Assembly: GCA_003116995.1 (NCBI GenBank)
Contig: BDSL01000012.1
Location: forward strand, 372,001-436,000
Direction of reading: 5' to 3'
DNA length: 64,000 nucleotides
DNA from: Yamagishiella unicocca
Lineage: Eukaryota > Chlorophyta > Chlorophyceae > Chlamydomonadales > Volvocaceae
Shown: in pieces, positions 46,614 through 58,683 of the stretch
How positions within the stretch are numbered: position 1 is the stretch's first letter
Layout: every line of letters begins with the position of its first letter
The notes under the pieces: generated by a model
Database searches by the model: none
What the model was told of the DNA's origin: nothing
The model's input: the letters and a program-made list of their open reading frames with translations, nothing else
Position numbers and translations under genes: made by a program

Positions 46614-48097
46614 TTACGCGCTGGGGGTGAACTTCGTGGCGAACGCGAAGGCGTTGTTCACGGCCGGGTTGGCCAGGTGGTCGTTCAGGTTCTCAACCGG
46701 GCCCTTGCCGGTCACGATGGCCTGCATGAAGGCATTATTTTAGGTATCAGTAGGCGTCACCGGAAGGTTCGGACAGTAACGCTCCAAAAAAGGTTTAACA
46801 CTCGACTCGCCTGGACGAAGAAGCCGAACATGGAGAACATAGCAAGGCGGCCGTTCTTCAGCTCCTTGACCTTCAGCTCGGCGAAGGTGTCCGGGTCGTC
46901 AGCCAGGCCGAGGGGGTCGAACGACTCGCCGGGGTACAGGGGGTCAAGGCCTTCGCCGGCCGGGCCGCCGTTGACACGGTAGCCCTCAACCAGACCCATC
47001 AGGATGACCTAAGAACGAAAGTGCCGAATCGAAGTTAGCAACGACCAACTTTACAGCTTGCTGAAACTTACTAATTACCTGGCAGGCCAGGGTAGCAACG
47101 ATGTTCTGGGCGTGCACCAGCGAAGGGTTGCCCAGGTAGTCGAGGCCGCCCTCCTGGAAGATCTGGGCGCCGGCCTTGAACCAGACAGCCTCACCGAACT
47201 GCACGCCGTTCTTGGACAGCAGCTCGGGGGTCAGGCAGCCCAGAGCGCCGAGCATGGCCCAACGAGCGTGGATCAGCTCGAGCTCACGGTAGCGCTTGAA
47301 GGTCTCCGGGTCAGCCGACAGGCCGGCGGTGTCCCAGCCGTAGTCGCCGGGGAACTCGCCGGTCAGGTAGGCCGGGGTGGCATTCTCGGAGTACGGGCCT
47401 ACATAAATGGACAAGCGCGTTCATGGGGTTAACCGTGAAACTCCATACTTCCATGGCGAAATTTTCCAGACGAAAGGTGGTCGATAATCCAAGATACTAA
47501 AGCTTCAGCAGGAGCAATCAGTCCATTAATAACCTACCCAGCCACTTAGCGCGGTTGGGGCCGTAGAACTCAATGCCCGAGCTGGCGGGGGCGGGCTTGG
47601 CAGCCTGCGCGCATCCGAAAGCGCAAAGAGCATTTTGATAACTCTCACATCGATGCTGGCGATAATAGCAAGACGCCATAATACGAGGTCCATGTCTTAG
47701 ACATGACAAGACGGATCCCAATTAGTCGTCTAACGCAAGAACTCGCGCCTGGCGACCATTTCGTATGGATGTCAACAGCATCAGGGCGATCTTATGCGCG
47801 AACGCACAGTCGTTAAGCTAGCACGATGATTTCAACGAACACACGTGTGATACAGGCAGAATCTGCGGAAACCGCGCTACACTTACGGTCTTGCCGGTGC
47901 CCTTCTTGGCAGGGGCCTTAGCGGCCGACACCTGCGTGCAGCATATACTGGTGATGTAGAATGTCCATAGCCGCGCACAGTACGCGATCAACCCTGAGCA
48001 ACGAAAGAGATTCGCAACTAGACCGCGTTGGTTCGCAACGAAACTAGTGCAGTCATACCTGCAGCGCCTTGCGAGAGAAAGTGACAGCGAAGGCCAT
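46614..48097 (-). CDS. LHCBM: Chlorophyll a/b-binding protein of LHCII (LHCBM type)
   Basis: Six exons: 48059-48097, 47887-47931, 47538-47604, 47079-47398, 46811-47008 and 46614-46721; 777 nt, 258 residues, the usual length. Residues 1-28 or so are a chloroplast transit peptide ([13 protein letters not shown]...). The mature start has [19 protein letters not shown], then [20 protein letters not shown]. Helix B holds [17 protein letters not shown], helix [20 protein letters not shown], and helix [20 protein letters not shown], with the Glu/Arg chlorophyll-binding pairs intact; it ends [12 protein letters not shown]. It binds chlorophylls a and b and carotenoids in the thylakoid LHCII antenna of photosystem II. 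The FYGPNR...PYSENATP start looks closest to C. reinhardtii LHCBM1 from memory; the exact paralogue needs a tree. All introns are GT-AG except the last (GC-AG). Confidence 0.97.
46722..46810 (-). other. GC-AG intron, last intron of LHCBM
   Basis: 89-nt intron with donor CAG|GCGAGT and acceptor ATGCAG|GCC. Splicing here gives the family-standard [13 protein letters not shown] junction. The nearest in-frame GT would add three residues (ASR) inside helix A. Confidence 0.85.
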
Positions 48098-50576
48098 TTT
48101 TACTGCTAGAAGACAAGCCCGTCTCAACAACCTTGTCACTGCGTTGGGCTTTAAGTGCGAAGGGGCGGTGATTTGTTGCCGTACGTGCACGGCATAGATC
48201 GAGATCTTCAGGCTCCTGAGTCCAACCTCCCGACTTTGGCTCCTGCATTCTGCTATCTGGACTGTTTCTACATGCGTATAGGCCCTAGTTGTAAGATTAT
48301 GACATGATTTGCTGAACCGTTTGGCTAGGGCGCGGCAAGTGCGATTTTTTCCGACACAGTTCACAGTCAAATGGGTTGACAAAGCGAGTCCGGTCACAGA
48401 ATGTACCAGTGGGCGCCAAAGATATTTGGCATCAGTTCACAAAGCGTGTCAGCGCTGCCTACTGGTAGAAATGTTGATCGTTGGCAATGGCACGGAAAGC
48501 ATCGAGCTGTCCTGTGCTATGCGGATGGATGGTCATGCCGGGTTATAATTTACAGTTACCTGCCTTTGGTGTCGGGCTCCTGTCCAGTGCCTGCCACTGC
48601 TGCGTTTCAATATTGGTCGGTACCGACACTCGTGACATCAAAGAACCATTACGGTTCACGGTTTATGTCCTCCCGTTGAGAAATGTCTTTGCGAGGGGTG
48701 ACAGCGTACCGGCCTCCCTTGGCGCTGTTGCTGTGGGCCCCGGGCGCGGGAACGTTCGGCAACTCGGTGCGATGAACGCGTAGGTTGTGTATCTGTACGC
48801 CTATTTACAAGGGAAGTCCACAAAAGTCATGGTCCCCTAAAATCGTACGCGCATTTTTTGTTTGATGTTTGGGCAATGACACGGTACAGGGGATATCGCT
48901 GGGTGCAACTGACAAGCATGGAGACTTACGACAGCTTACGCCCTCAGCGTGAGGGCTTTCTGTTCCTCAGCAGCATTGAAACAACGAGGTGCTGTATGGT
49001 ATTATTGGTCAGATAGCTTCAGCGTGCTCTTGGACGTGTTTGTCCGTAGCATAAAGTACCTTCAGTGCGCTTGGGAAGAACCTGGACGAGGCGCGAGTGT
49101 AAGCGTGCACTGAAACAGCGTGTGCAGCTTAAGCTGCACACGCTGTGTGCAGTGTCGTGCGTACGTTGGTGGAAAAGTAAGACGGGGTCAGAGCCTATGC
49201 CATCGACCCACATTAATTTATATTCTTTGCAGCGGAACATATCCTGGTTTGGTGTCTCTAGAGCCGCGCTTGTTGATACTACAGTCTGATCCCTGAGTAG
49301 AAGCAGCGACACTGTTGCCAGCGTGGCTGCTGGAGGCGGACTTGCCAATGCGTGCTGCAACTGCGTAGGGCGGCCGTGTATTCCCGTTCCCCCTCTGGTC
49401 ATGTTCCTGCTTCCAGAGCAGGAGTCGTTTTCCAAGCTGTATTTAGATTGTGACCGAGTCTCCAGTGCCTCAGTCTTCTTTGATCTGCTAGTTGGCGAGT
49501 GTGTATTTGTCTGGACTCTGGAAGGGGCGTGGCATTTGTGCGGCAGATCGGCAAACGTGTGACACCATTAAAAGGTAATAGAACTCGTCTTGAACAAACG
49601 GAATGGGCTCAAAGATTGCGGCTGTTTGTCCTGACATATATAAATAGCGTCATATACTCTTCTGCAGTTGCAGTAACCGTTACAGTTACAAAAGAAATAA
49701 ATACACAGAACGGATGCATGGATGCGATCAATCGAGGAACGACGTGAGGGGGTTGAACAGGGAAGACCCTGGGGATGACCCTGGTAGACCCTGGGCAGCC
49801 ATGGGTGATCTTGGGGTATGAGAGGAGAACCCGTGTGTCCCGGGTGATCGTGGGGCCGTGTGGGGCAGGTTGTGGAGGAGTGTGGAGGGGGTCGCTGCAT
49901 AGTATTCATTAAAACATTCATTAAACAACTGCCATGGCAATCATAATTTGCAATGCATCCCCGTGCGTTTATGGATGGGAGGGGCGGGGAGCGGGCGAGG
50001 CATCAGGGCGCCTTCGTGCTCATAACTAAGATGAAATGTCACCCGAAAGAACTCGAGACATGACACACACGTTTAAATTTCATGAATTACATGTAAAACA
50101 TGTAATGTAACAGGTTAGGTGTCAGAGGTTCTTTATGTCGACTGATGCCTCTTGGCATTCCGGGTTTCGGGGCACTATGGGAAGCTTCGCTCCGCACCAG
50201 AAACCTTACATTTGTCAGAGTCCTGTCGTTTGACAACGGTTTCATACCTTTAAATAGGAAGCTGCAGTTACATCGCCTTGGCAATACTACATCTACGCGA
50301 AACAGCTGTGTTATTGCGTAATGGAGCACTAAAGCGTGAACCACCCTCGCGGACTGTTCTTTGCTTTGGAGCTTGAACTATGTTTAGCCTTTGATCACCT
50401 GAAACTTTGCAATCCTAATCAGTTCACGCGAAGTTCAGGAGTAGCTCAGTCACAGCGACACAGTTCTCTTCCTTGACAGCCCATTATGGGCGGGATCGAT
50501 TACCTTGATGTCTTTCGTGCGCTAAACGCAGCTCGGTAGTGGATGAGGCGGGGTAGTCAACGTTGATGACACGACG
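48098..50576. other. Divergent intergenic region between LHCBM and the giant glycoprotein gene
   Basis: Holds the 5' sides of both genes. A weak TATA-like ACTTAAAG lies about 55 bases upstream of the LHCBM ATG on the minus strand. No open frame has a recognisable domain. A perfect palindrome sits at 49115-49146, and short imperfect CCCTGG-type repeats occur at 49.75-49.85 kb. Confidence 0.45.
49115..49146. repeat. Perfect 32-bp palindrome
   Basis: ACAGCGTGTGCAGCTT followed immediately by its exact reverse complement, with no loop. It lies about 1.0 kb upstream of the LHCBM start and 1.4 kb upstream of the glycoprotein start. Confidence 0.95.
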
Positions 50577-53500
50577 ATGATTTTGCGCAAGGCCTCTCGC
50601 AATGCAGCTCTTCTGCAGTGGATTTGTTGGGCTATATGTTGGCACGCTTTACTTCTGAGTCCCGCCGACAGCGCCCGGAGCGACCCAGCCGACCCGCGCG
50701 CCTCCTCAGGGCCCTCCAAGGAGCATCCAAGTGACGACGACTACGGACTGGATGGTGGCAGTGGATACTCGGCGCTCGATTTCGACCGCCTGTCTCTGCA
50801 GGCGCAGCTCCTGCAGCGCGGTCCCGTGCGAACCATGGACCCAAACTTTGGCGGCAGCGACGCTCAGAAGGAGAAAGCGCGGGCGCCCGATACTGACGAA
50901 GACGGCGCCCGGCCCTGGCTCGACCGTGTTCCAGGGTCGGGAGCCATCGCGGAGTCTGTTACCCACTACGGCCCTCGAGTAAGGCCCCCGCCCAGCCGGC
51001 CTGTGGGTGCAACAGCGCCCACGGGCCTTGGCTCGAAACCGATGGCTAAGCAGAATGCAGCGGAGTTCTTCCGATATGCGGAGCCTTCCAGAATCACGCG
51101 CAGCAGGCGCGGCGGCGTGCGGGAGCAGAGGGGTGCATGGGCGGCGGGGGCTCCATTGCCGGCGTCAGCGCTGGCGCGAGCCAGCGCCGTCGGTGGTAGT
51201 GGCGACCTGGCGATGCGCAGCCGCCAGCTTGGCGTCAACGAGTTCTCATACTGCCTGACGGCGCCTGAGGGGTTGGACTGCTACCCCTGCCTGGGGGGCT
51301 ACGACGACCCGTGTGTGGTGCGTGGTCCGGGTGTCGTGGGGGTGGGATAGCGCGCAGCACACGCGTATGGTGACATAGGAGGCGGAGAGAGAGTAGGGTG
51401 GAATGGGGCGCTTGCAGGGATTAGCGGGCTGGGTTCGTGCAGGGCTCCGGAACCATCACTGTGACGGTTGGGCCTGGCCGGGAGTGCCCCAGTGGTGGGG
51501 TTTGGGGAGTGTGAATGAGCGGGGAGGGGAGCGGGTTGCGGGTTTGGAGGATGTGGGTGGGCGGGGAGGAGCTGTGGGTGGTTTCAGATGCGGTCAGGCT
51601 GTCGGATGCGCCGATTAGGACGTCGCCACGTCGCCCTTGAGGCGCGGTTCTATGGCTTGGGTAGCGGGGGAGAGAAGGAGCCCGTGAACCGATACCGAAG
51701 AACCGGGGGCCGGATGTCGGCAGGGGTCAGCGCGGTTGGCTTGGGCTGCTGGCTGGTGGGCCTGGGGGGGCTGGGGCGGCCGGGGGAAGCGACGCTGGTG
51801 GCCGCCGGTGCAGCCGCAGCCGCACTGGTGGCCACTGTGTGGTCCGCGCCACGATGGCGCGAGCGGGCGTGGTGCTGCGATGTGAAGGCATTGGGCGCGG
51901 GCTGTGGTTTGAGGAAGCGACGCCTCCTGGTCCGTATCCCTCGCCTCCTGGTCTCTGTTGTTGCGGGGGGGTTGTATAAAAACCGTTGGGGGCGGGGGCA
52001 CAGGCGGAAAGGAGGCAGATGGACAGGGGGGCTGTAGCTTGTGTAGGAAGTATAAGCTTCGGCAGGGCGGCTGGCCCTTCCTTCGCCTTTCAGCCTTCCC
52101 GTCCTGTCGGCAGCCCAGCATCCATCGCTGCCTCTAACCCGCCGCCCCCCAACCCTCGCCGGCTTCGCCCAACCCACGCAGACTGATGACGCTTTTTATC
52201 AGGACGACACCAAGTGCAGCATGCCGTAAGTCCGGGCGCATACTCCGCGTTCAGCCTGCTGCGTCTGCCGCACCTGCCGCATCGAACGTTCGCCCCATGC
52301 TCGTGACACGGCCGCCGCCGCGACGCGCAGCAGCAGCACGCACGCAGCGCGCTGGCCGCCCACTGGCCGGTCCTGAATGGAACAACTGGCCGCTCGCAGG
52401 AACCGGTGCTGTCCATGACGTTGTTTGCACTGGCCCCCGCCCGCCCCGGTCCGCGCAGGTACTACTTCTACGGTAATGTGGACGACGAGAGCATATGCGG
52501 TGATGAGGTGAGACCCACGGGTCGGAGCGAGGGTTTCCTGCGGGCGGGAGGCTCGGGGGGCCGGTGTCCTTACACGCGTCATTGCACGTCCCGACCCCAC
52601 CAAGTTTCCTCATTCAAGTTCCCAAGCATGCATCTCCAGACGGTTTTTTCTTCGTACACGGGTTTTCCTTGCGATCCCAACCACGAAACCCACATCGCCG
52701 AGCCGTCGTCCGGTGGCCCCATCCACTGACGCGCCCGCCTCCACCGCCCGCCTCTCTCCCTCCCTCGCTGGCGCTGCGCCGCGCTGCAGGTCCGCCCCAC
52801 CAACATCGGCCAGATGTCGCTGGAGACCACCGTCAGCTACGGCGACAGCACGGTGGTGTACTCTGTGGGGAAGATGCTGCTGTACATGCAGGTGCGGCTG
52901 AGGCCCGGGTCCTGGGGCGTTGGGAGGTGTTGCGACGGGCGGGGCTCAGCGGTAGCGGAGGCGGCTTGGTCCAGGAATGCGCAGACAGGGAAGTTCTGCA
53001 GGCGGCGAGGTGGCAGTGTAGGCTGCTTTGGGCAGCCTGAGATCAACCCCTCCACCTGCCCCAATAACTGCCCCTCCAACCGCCCCTCCAACTGACCCTC
53101 TAACCGCCCCTCCAACTGCCCTACACCCGACCCTCCAACTGCCGCTCCACCTGCCCCTATACCTGCCCCTCTAACCGCCCCTCCAACTGTCCCTATACCT
53201 GCCCCTCCAACCGCCCCTCCAATCGCCCCTCAAACTGCCCCTCAAACCGCCCCTCCAACTGACCCTGCAACCGCCCTTGACCTGCCCCTCCAACCGCCCG
53301 TACATCTGCCCCTCCATCTGCCCCTCCAACTGCCCCTCCAACCGCCCCTTCAACTGACCCTCCAACTGCCCCTCCATACGACCCTCCAACCGACCCTCCA
53401 ATTGGCCCTCCATACGACCCTCCAACTGACCCTCCAACTGCCTCTACACCCGACCCTCCAACTGCCCCTACACCCGACCCTCCGCCTGCACCTGCACCTG

Positions 53501-56500
53501 CCCCTACACCCGACCCTCCAACTGACCCTACACCTGCCGACCCACCAACTGACCCTCCACCCGACCCTCCAACTGACCCTACACCCGACCCTCCAACTGA
53601 CCCTCCAACCGACCCTCCAACCGACTCTCCAACTGCCCCTCCGCCCTCCCCTCTAAGCGCCCCTCCAACCGACCCCCCTCCTGCACCTGCATCTGCCCCT
53701 CCAACCGACCCTTCCACTGCCCCTCCAACTCCCCAACATGATGACGCGCAGATCAACGGGCTTCTCACTGTGACGGTGATGCTCGACTGCCCCTGGTTGG
53801 CAGTTGTGGACCCGGAGAGGCAGGGCGCAGCGCTGCGGCTGTCGCTGACGTCACACAACGGCACCACGTGGACCCGCTGGATTAACAGCACAGACTCGGG
53901 TATGCCAGCAGCCAGTGTGTTGCCTCCTCGGCCGCGTCGATGGGTGATGCCCATTAGGCACCCGAGCTTCACTGCCCGCCTGGCGCCGCCACCTGACCCC
54001 TCTGCTGGGCCGCCCTTTCCCTCCCGTCTCCCCCCCGTCAGGCTCCCGGTTTGTCAGCTGCGCCACCTTCTCCGTCCAGGCCAAGGAGCTGGACCGGAAG
54101 CTGCCCGGCGACAACGGCTGCGAACCGCTGCCGTACACCGCAACCGTCGCCTTTCTCACGGAGACGTACCAGGTGCGCCGTGGCCGTGGCCGCCGCGACA
54201 AGCAGGAGGGGGCGAGCAGGAGGGGGGGGCCCGAGCAGGAGGGGGGGCCCGAGCAGGAGGGGGGGCCCGAGCAGGAGGGGCCAAGCAGGAGGGGGCAAGC
54301 AGGAGGGGCCAGCGTAGGGACGCGTATGGGGTTGGGCAGGGAACCCGGGAGGGGGTTGCTTAGCAGGCTAGGAGGAGGCACTCCCTGCCCGAGCAAGGAG
54401 CAATAGCTTCTTCGCGGCCATTCGACGTGACTCGTTGCGAAAGGGAGGGGTAGGTGGCGCCGCACCATCATGGACATGGACGCGACCCCCTGGCCCCCAC
54501 CGCCACCGCACGCACCGGTGTTCCCGTCCATCCCTCTCCACCCGCGTTCTGTGCTCCGAAACCCGCCCCAGGCCGACGCCTCTGACGGCACCAACCCAGC
54601 CACCTGCAGTGTCAACGACGCAGCGACGACTGGGACTGAGGTACGGGGGAGGGGGGGGGAGTAAAGAAAGTAAGGCCATGTAGAGCCGAGCGACGGCCCG
54701 GCTGGGTCTCGTGCGTAGTCACCACCTACAGCCACTACTGCCACAAGTGTGTGATTGGTTGACCGATTGCGCCACGCATGCTTGCAACGAGGCCAAGCAG
54801 GCTACTGCAATGGGATCCAGTCACGTGTGAGTGGAATCCAGCTCGTGCCGCACACTGTCGCGCGGAGTGGGTTGGAGTGGCGGAGCAGCACGTGCAACGT
54901 GACGCCCGCGTATCGCCTGTTCTGGCTCACCGTGCCCCGCCGCGCCGTGCCCCGACCGCCGCCATCCCGCCAGGTGTCGTTCACCCAGGAGTACACGCCC
55001 ATCCAGTTCAGGCCGCCCTCGCCGCCACCGTTGCTGCCGCCGTCACCCCTGCCGCCGCCGGCACCTCCGCGCCCGTTCGTGCCTGATGCGCCCAACCCGC
55101 CGCCAGAGCCTCCACCGGGCGCGCCGCCGCTGCCACCGTCACGGCCGCCAAGCCCCGCGCCGCCAGTGCCGCCGGCGCCGCCGGCCCCGGAGCCGACGCC
55201 GCCACAAGCGCCGCCAAGCCCCACGCCGCCGCCACCTCTTCCGCCATCGCCGCCGCCAGGCCTCCCTTCGCCGCCGGGTCCCTCTCCTCCCCCCTCTCCA
55301 GCCCCCCCGCCAGCCCCCTTCCCGTCACCTCCCTCACCAGCACCACCTTGGCCGTCGCCTCCAAGCCCGCTGCCACCCAGCCCGCTGCCACCCTCTCCGG
55401 GGCCGCCGTCGCCACCCTCACCGCAACCGCCGCAACCACCCTCGCCCCCGCCCCCGCCGCCGTCGCCGCCGCCCTCTCCCTCGCCTCCGCCGCTTCCGCC
55501 CTCGCCGCCGGCGCCGCCGCCGAGCCCACCCGGCCCTCCACCCCCCAGCCCTGAGCCTCCCAGTCCGGAGCCCCCAATGGTCCCCTTGCCGCCGTCTCCA
55601 GCCCCTCCGGCGTACCCTCCCCGTCCACCCTCCCCGGAGCCACCATTGCCGCCCAGCCCGGGCCCGCCCAGCCCGGAGCCCCCGTCACCGCCGCCGCCGC
55701 CACCGCCATCGCCTGAGCCGCCGTCGCCAGCGCCCCTGCCTCCCTCGCCCCCGCCGCCCTAGTGAGTGTGCACCCATGGGTGTGACACGTCAGCACGTGC
55801 TGCTCCCTGGCGGAACTGGTGTTTGGGGCGTTGGGTCAAAACGTGCGCCGTACATTTAAGGCACACGTGGCGCCATAATTTTTATGTTCGCTTTGCAATC
55901 CCTGCCGCGTACGCTCCTCTTGTAGCCCTTGGCTGTAGCCGCTCATGTCCTGAACTGCCCCGCCTCATGCTGCCGCAAACACTGCCCCCGCAGCCCCCCG
56001 CCGCCGTCACCGCCGCTCCCTCCGTCGCCCAATCCACCCTCGCCCGCGCCACCCTCGCCGCCGCCGCCGCCGCCCTCGCCACCGCTGCCGCCGTCGCCCG
56101 ATCCGCCCTCCCCCAACCCTCCGTCACCACCGCGGCCGCCATCACCAAACCCACCGTCGCCTAGGCCTCCATCGCCGCCACCCTCGCCTCCTAGCCCGCC
56201 GCCACCCAGTCCACCCAGCCCGCCGCCGCCCAGCCCGCCTAGCCCTTCCCCGCCGCCGCCGCCGTCGCCGCCGCCACCCTCGCCGCCGCTGCCGCCATCG
56301 CCGCCGAGTCCCGACCCGCCAAGCCCCCCAAGCCCCGACCCGCCCTCTCCTGCACCGCCAAGCCCCCCATTGCCGCCGTCGCCGCCGTCCCCACCGTCCC
56401 CGCCGCCGCCGAGCCCTCCCTCCCCACCCAATCCTCCCGATCCGCCGCCCCAGCCGTCGCCGCCCTTCCCTCCCCGCAAGCCCCGGCGGCCGAACCTACC

Positions 56501-58652
56501 TCCGCGCCCGCCGCCACCCCCAAGGATCAGGTCCGTAGCGGCGAACTTGCGAATCACTGAGGGGAGGGTTGTGCACAGGAAAGGGTGTGCATTGGAAAGG
56601 AAATGACCGCGTCACTTACATTCAGGATGCCAAAGTAACGCGTATGAGGGCGCGCTACTAGTACCGCCCAAGTGTCCTTCCTCTCCCACCCACGTACATA
56701 TTTTCTTCCTTTGGGTTTCCTTCCTTTGTCGGTCTGGATTCCCTGGCTACCCACTGCTGTCGCCAGCAAATATCTGCATAGGACCCACGGGTCGCGGCAT
56801 CCAGGGTCCGACGGCCTCCCTCACTTCCATTCTGCTGGGGCCAACCCCCATCATCACGCGTGCATGCAGGTACCCAGACCCGCCGTCACCCCCGCCAGCG
56901 CCACCGGCGCCGCCCAGTCCACCGCCGGAGCCGCCGTCGCCGCCGCCTCGTGCGCCATACATGCCACGTGAGTGACGTGTCTTCACCCCGGCCACCCGGC
57001 CTGATTTGGTTGGGTGCCAACAGCCTCCAAACACTGTTAGTGCGATAGCGCCGCCGTATCGCTCCAATTCCCCAACCCCCGTCATCGCATTGATGTGTGT
57101 TTTCAACCGCAAACCCCTCCCTGCCCCGCAGGCCGCCCCTGGCCGCCGCCCCGGCCCCCCCGGCCGCCGCCAAAGCCCCCCTCATTGCCAGGCAACGCAC
57201 CTCTAGTGCCCCTTGCGCCGCCACCCGATCCGCCGGAGATGCCACCGGATGGTCCGACACGACCGCCGCGGCCGCCGTCGCCACCGACACCGCCGTCGCC
57301 ACCGAACACTCCGCCATTGCCGCCGTCGCCGCCGGCCCCCCCGCCCGTGCCGCCGTCGCCGCCGTCGCCTCCCTCCCCGGCGCCGTCGCCGCCGCCAGCA
57401 CCGCCGCCGCCGCCGGTGCCGCCGCAGCCCCCGTCGCCGCCGTCGCCGCCGTCGCCGCCGCCGCCGCTACCCGGATGTTTACGCGTGTCCGCCCGCACCG
57501 GCAAAATGTACAGCGATGGTGCCCTCACTGACTACGGCAACCTGACGATAAGCCAGCAGGACTCACATACGATCAAGCTGGACATCTCCCTTTCGCACTT
57601 TTTCGCCCCCGGCAGCAGCACTATCGGCCTGGACTTGCTGCTCCAACCCGCGGACACTGCCACCCCGACGGGCTGCCCCGCTCCCACAGATCTGGGCGCA
57701 GAGGGCGCCGGCGGCTTCCGTACTAGCGCCGCCTGCAGCAGCCGTACGGCACAGCTCCTGGTAGACGTGTCGACGTTGCTGCCCTGCTACTTCGGTGACA
57801 CGTTATCCGGTGGGAAGGAGAGGGAGGGAGCGTGTGCGGTTGCGTGGTCGTTTAGCACCGGTTGGAGTGGTGGTTAGCCACGTGACGAGCTCTCTAGCGC
57901 GCTAGGTGGGACGAAGAATCGCTGAGCGCTGCGTTGTCATAACGTTGTCGTTACGTTTTCGTTACGTAATCTCCGCAAGGTACCAGCTTCGGAACCTCAC
58001 CGCATGGGCCCCAATCCCTAATCTCTCCTCACCTTCTCCCTCGCCCCCTCCTGCAACCCACCCTGGCTCTCCCCCTCCCCTCGCCCGCCCCACGGCCTTT
58101 CACACACGGCAGAGAGTTTCATAATGTGGCTGGCTGTGGATACCAGCCCCACGGTGGGTGGCGCGATGTGGTCCAGGGAGGGGGCGGGTGCGCTGGTGCC
58201 GTGGAAGGGAACGTCATGGGGCCAGAAGTGCAGGGGCGCTCAGGGGTGCTCAGGGTGCCCAGGGAAGAGCAAGGCTTCCCATGCCCACATGCGCGTCGAC
58301 GAAGTGCGTGGCTGCAGAACGGATCACGGACTGACCAGGGCAGGGTGTTGTGGGCGTTGGGTGCAGCTCTGGTGGTTTCGACCCCAGGAAATCCCACTCA
58401 CGCCGCCCTCGTGGTGCCCGAACGTGCTCCGGAAGCGGCAGTCATGGCCACGTGGTTCGATGACAAGGACGCTCAGCGCAACCCCATGGCCCCCGCTCCG
58501 CCCCACCGCCCCACCGCCGCCTGCCCGCAGAGCTGTACGAGTAATAGGACCGGGATCACGACCTTATGGGCCGGCACAACCGTCACGAAGCTGTCGTACG
58601 CCGGTTGCTCGTACGTCCCCGTCACCCTCATCTGCGACGGAACTTGCTACCT

Positions 58653-58683
<31 letters not shown>

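Noticed and set aside
53171..53972. Minus-strand Gly-rich and EGQLEGR-type frames
   Set aside because: Produced by the pyrimidine-rich minisatellite; open in several frames simply because the repeat lacks stops.
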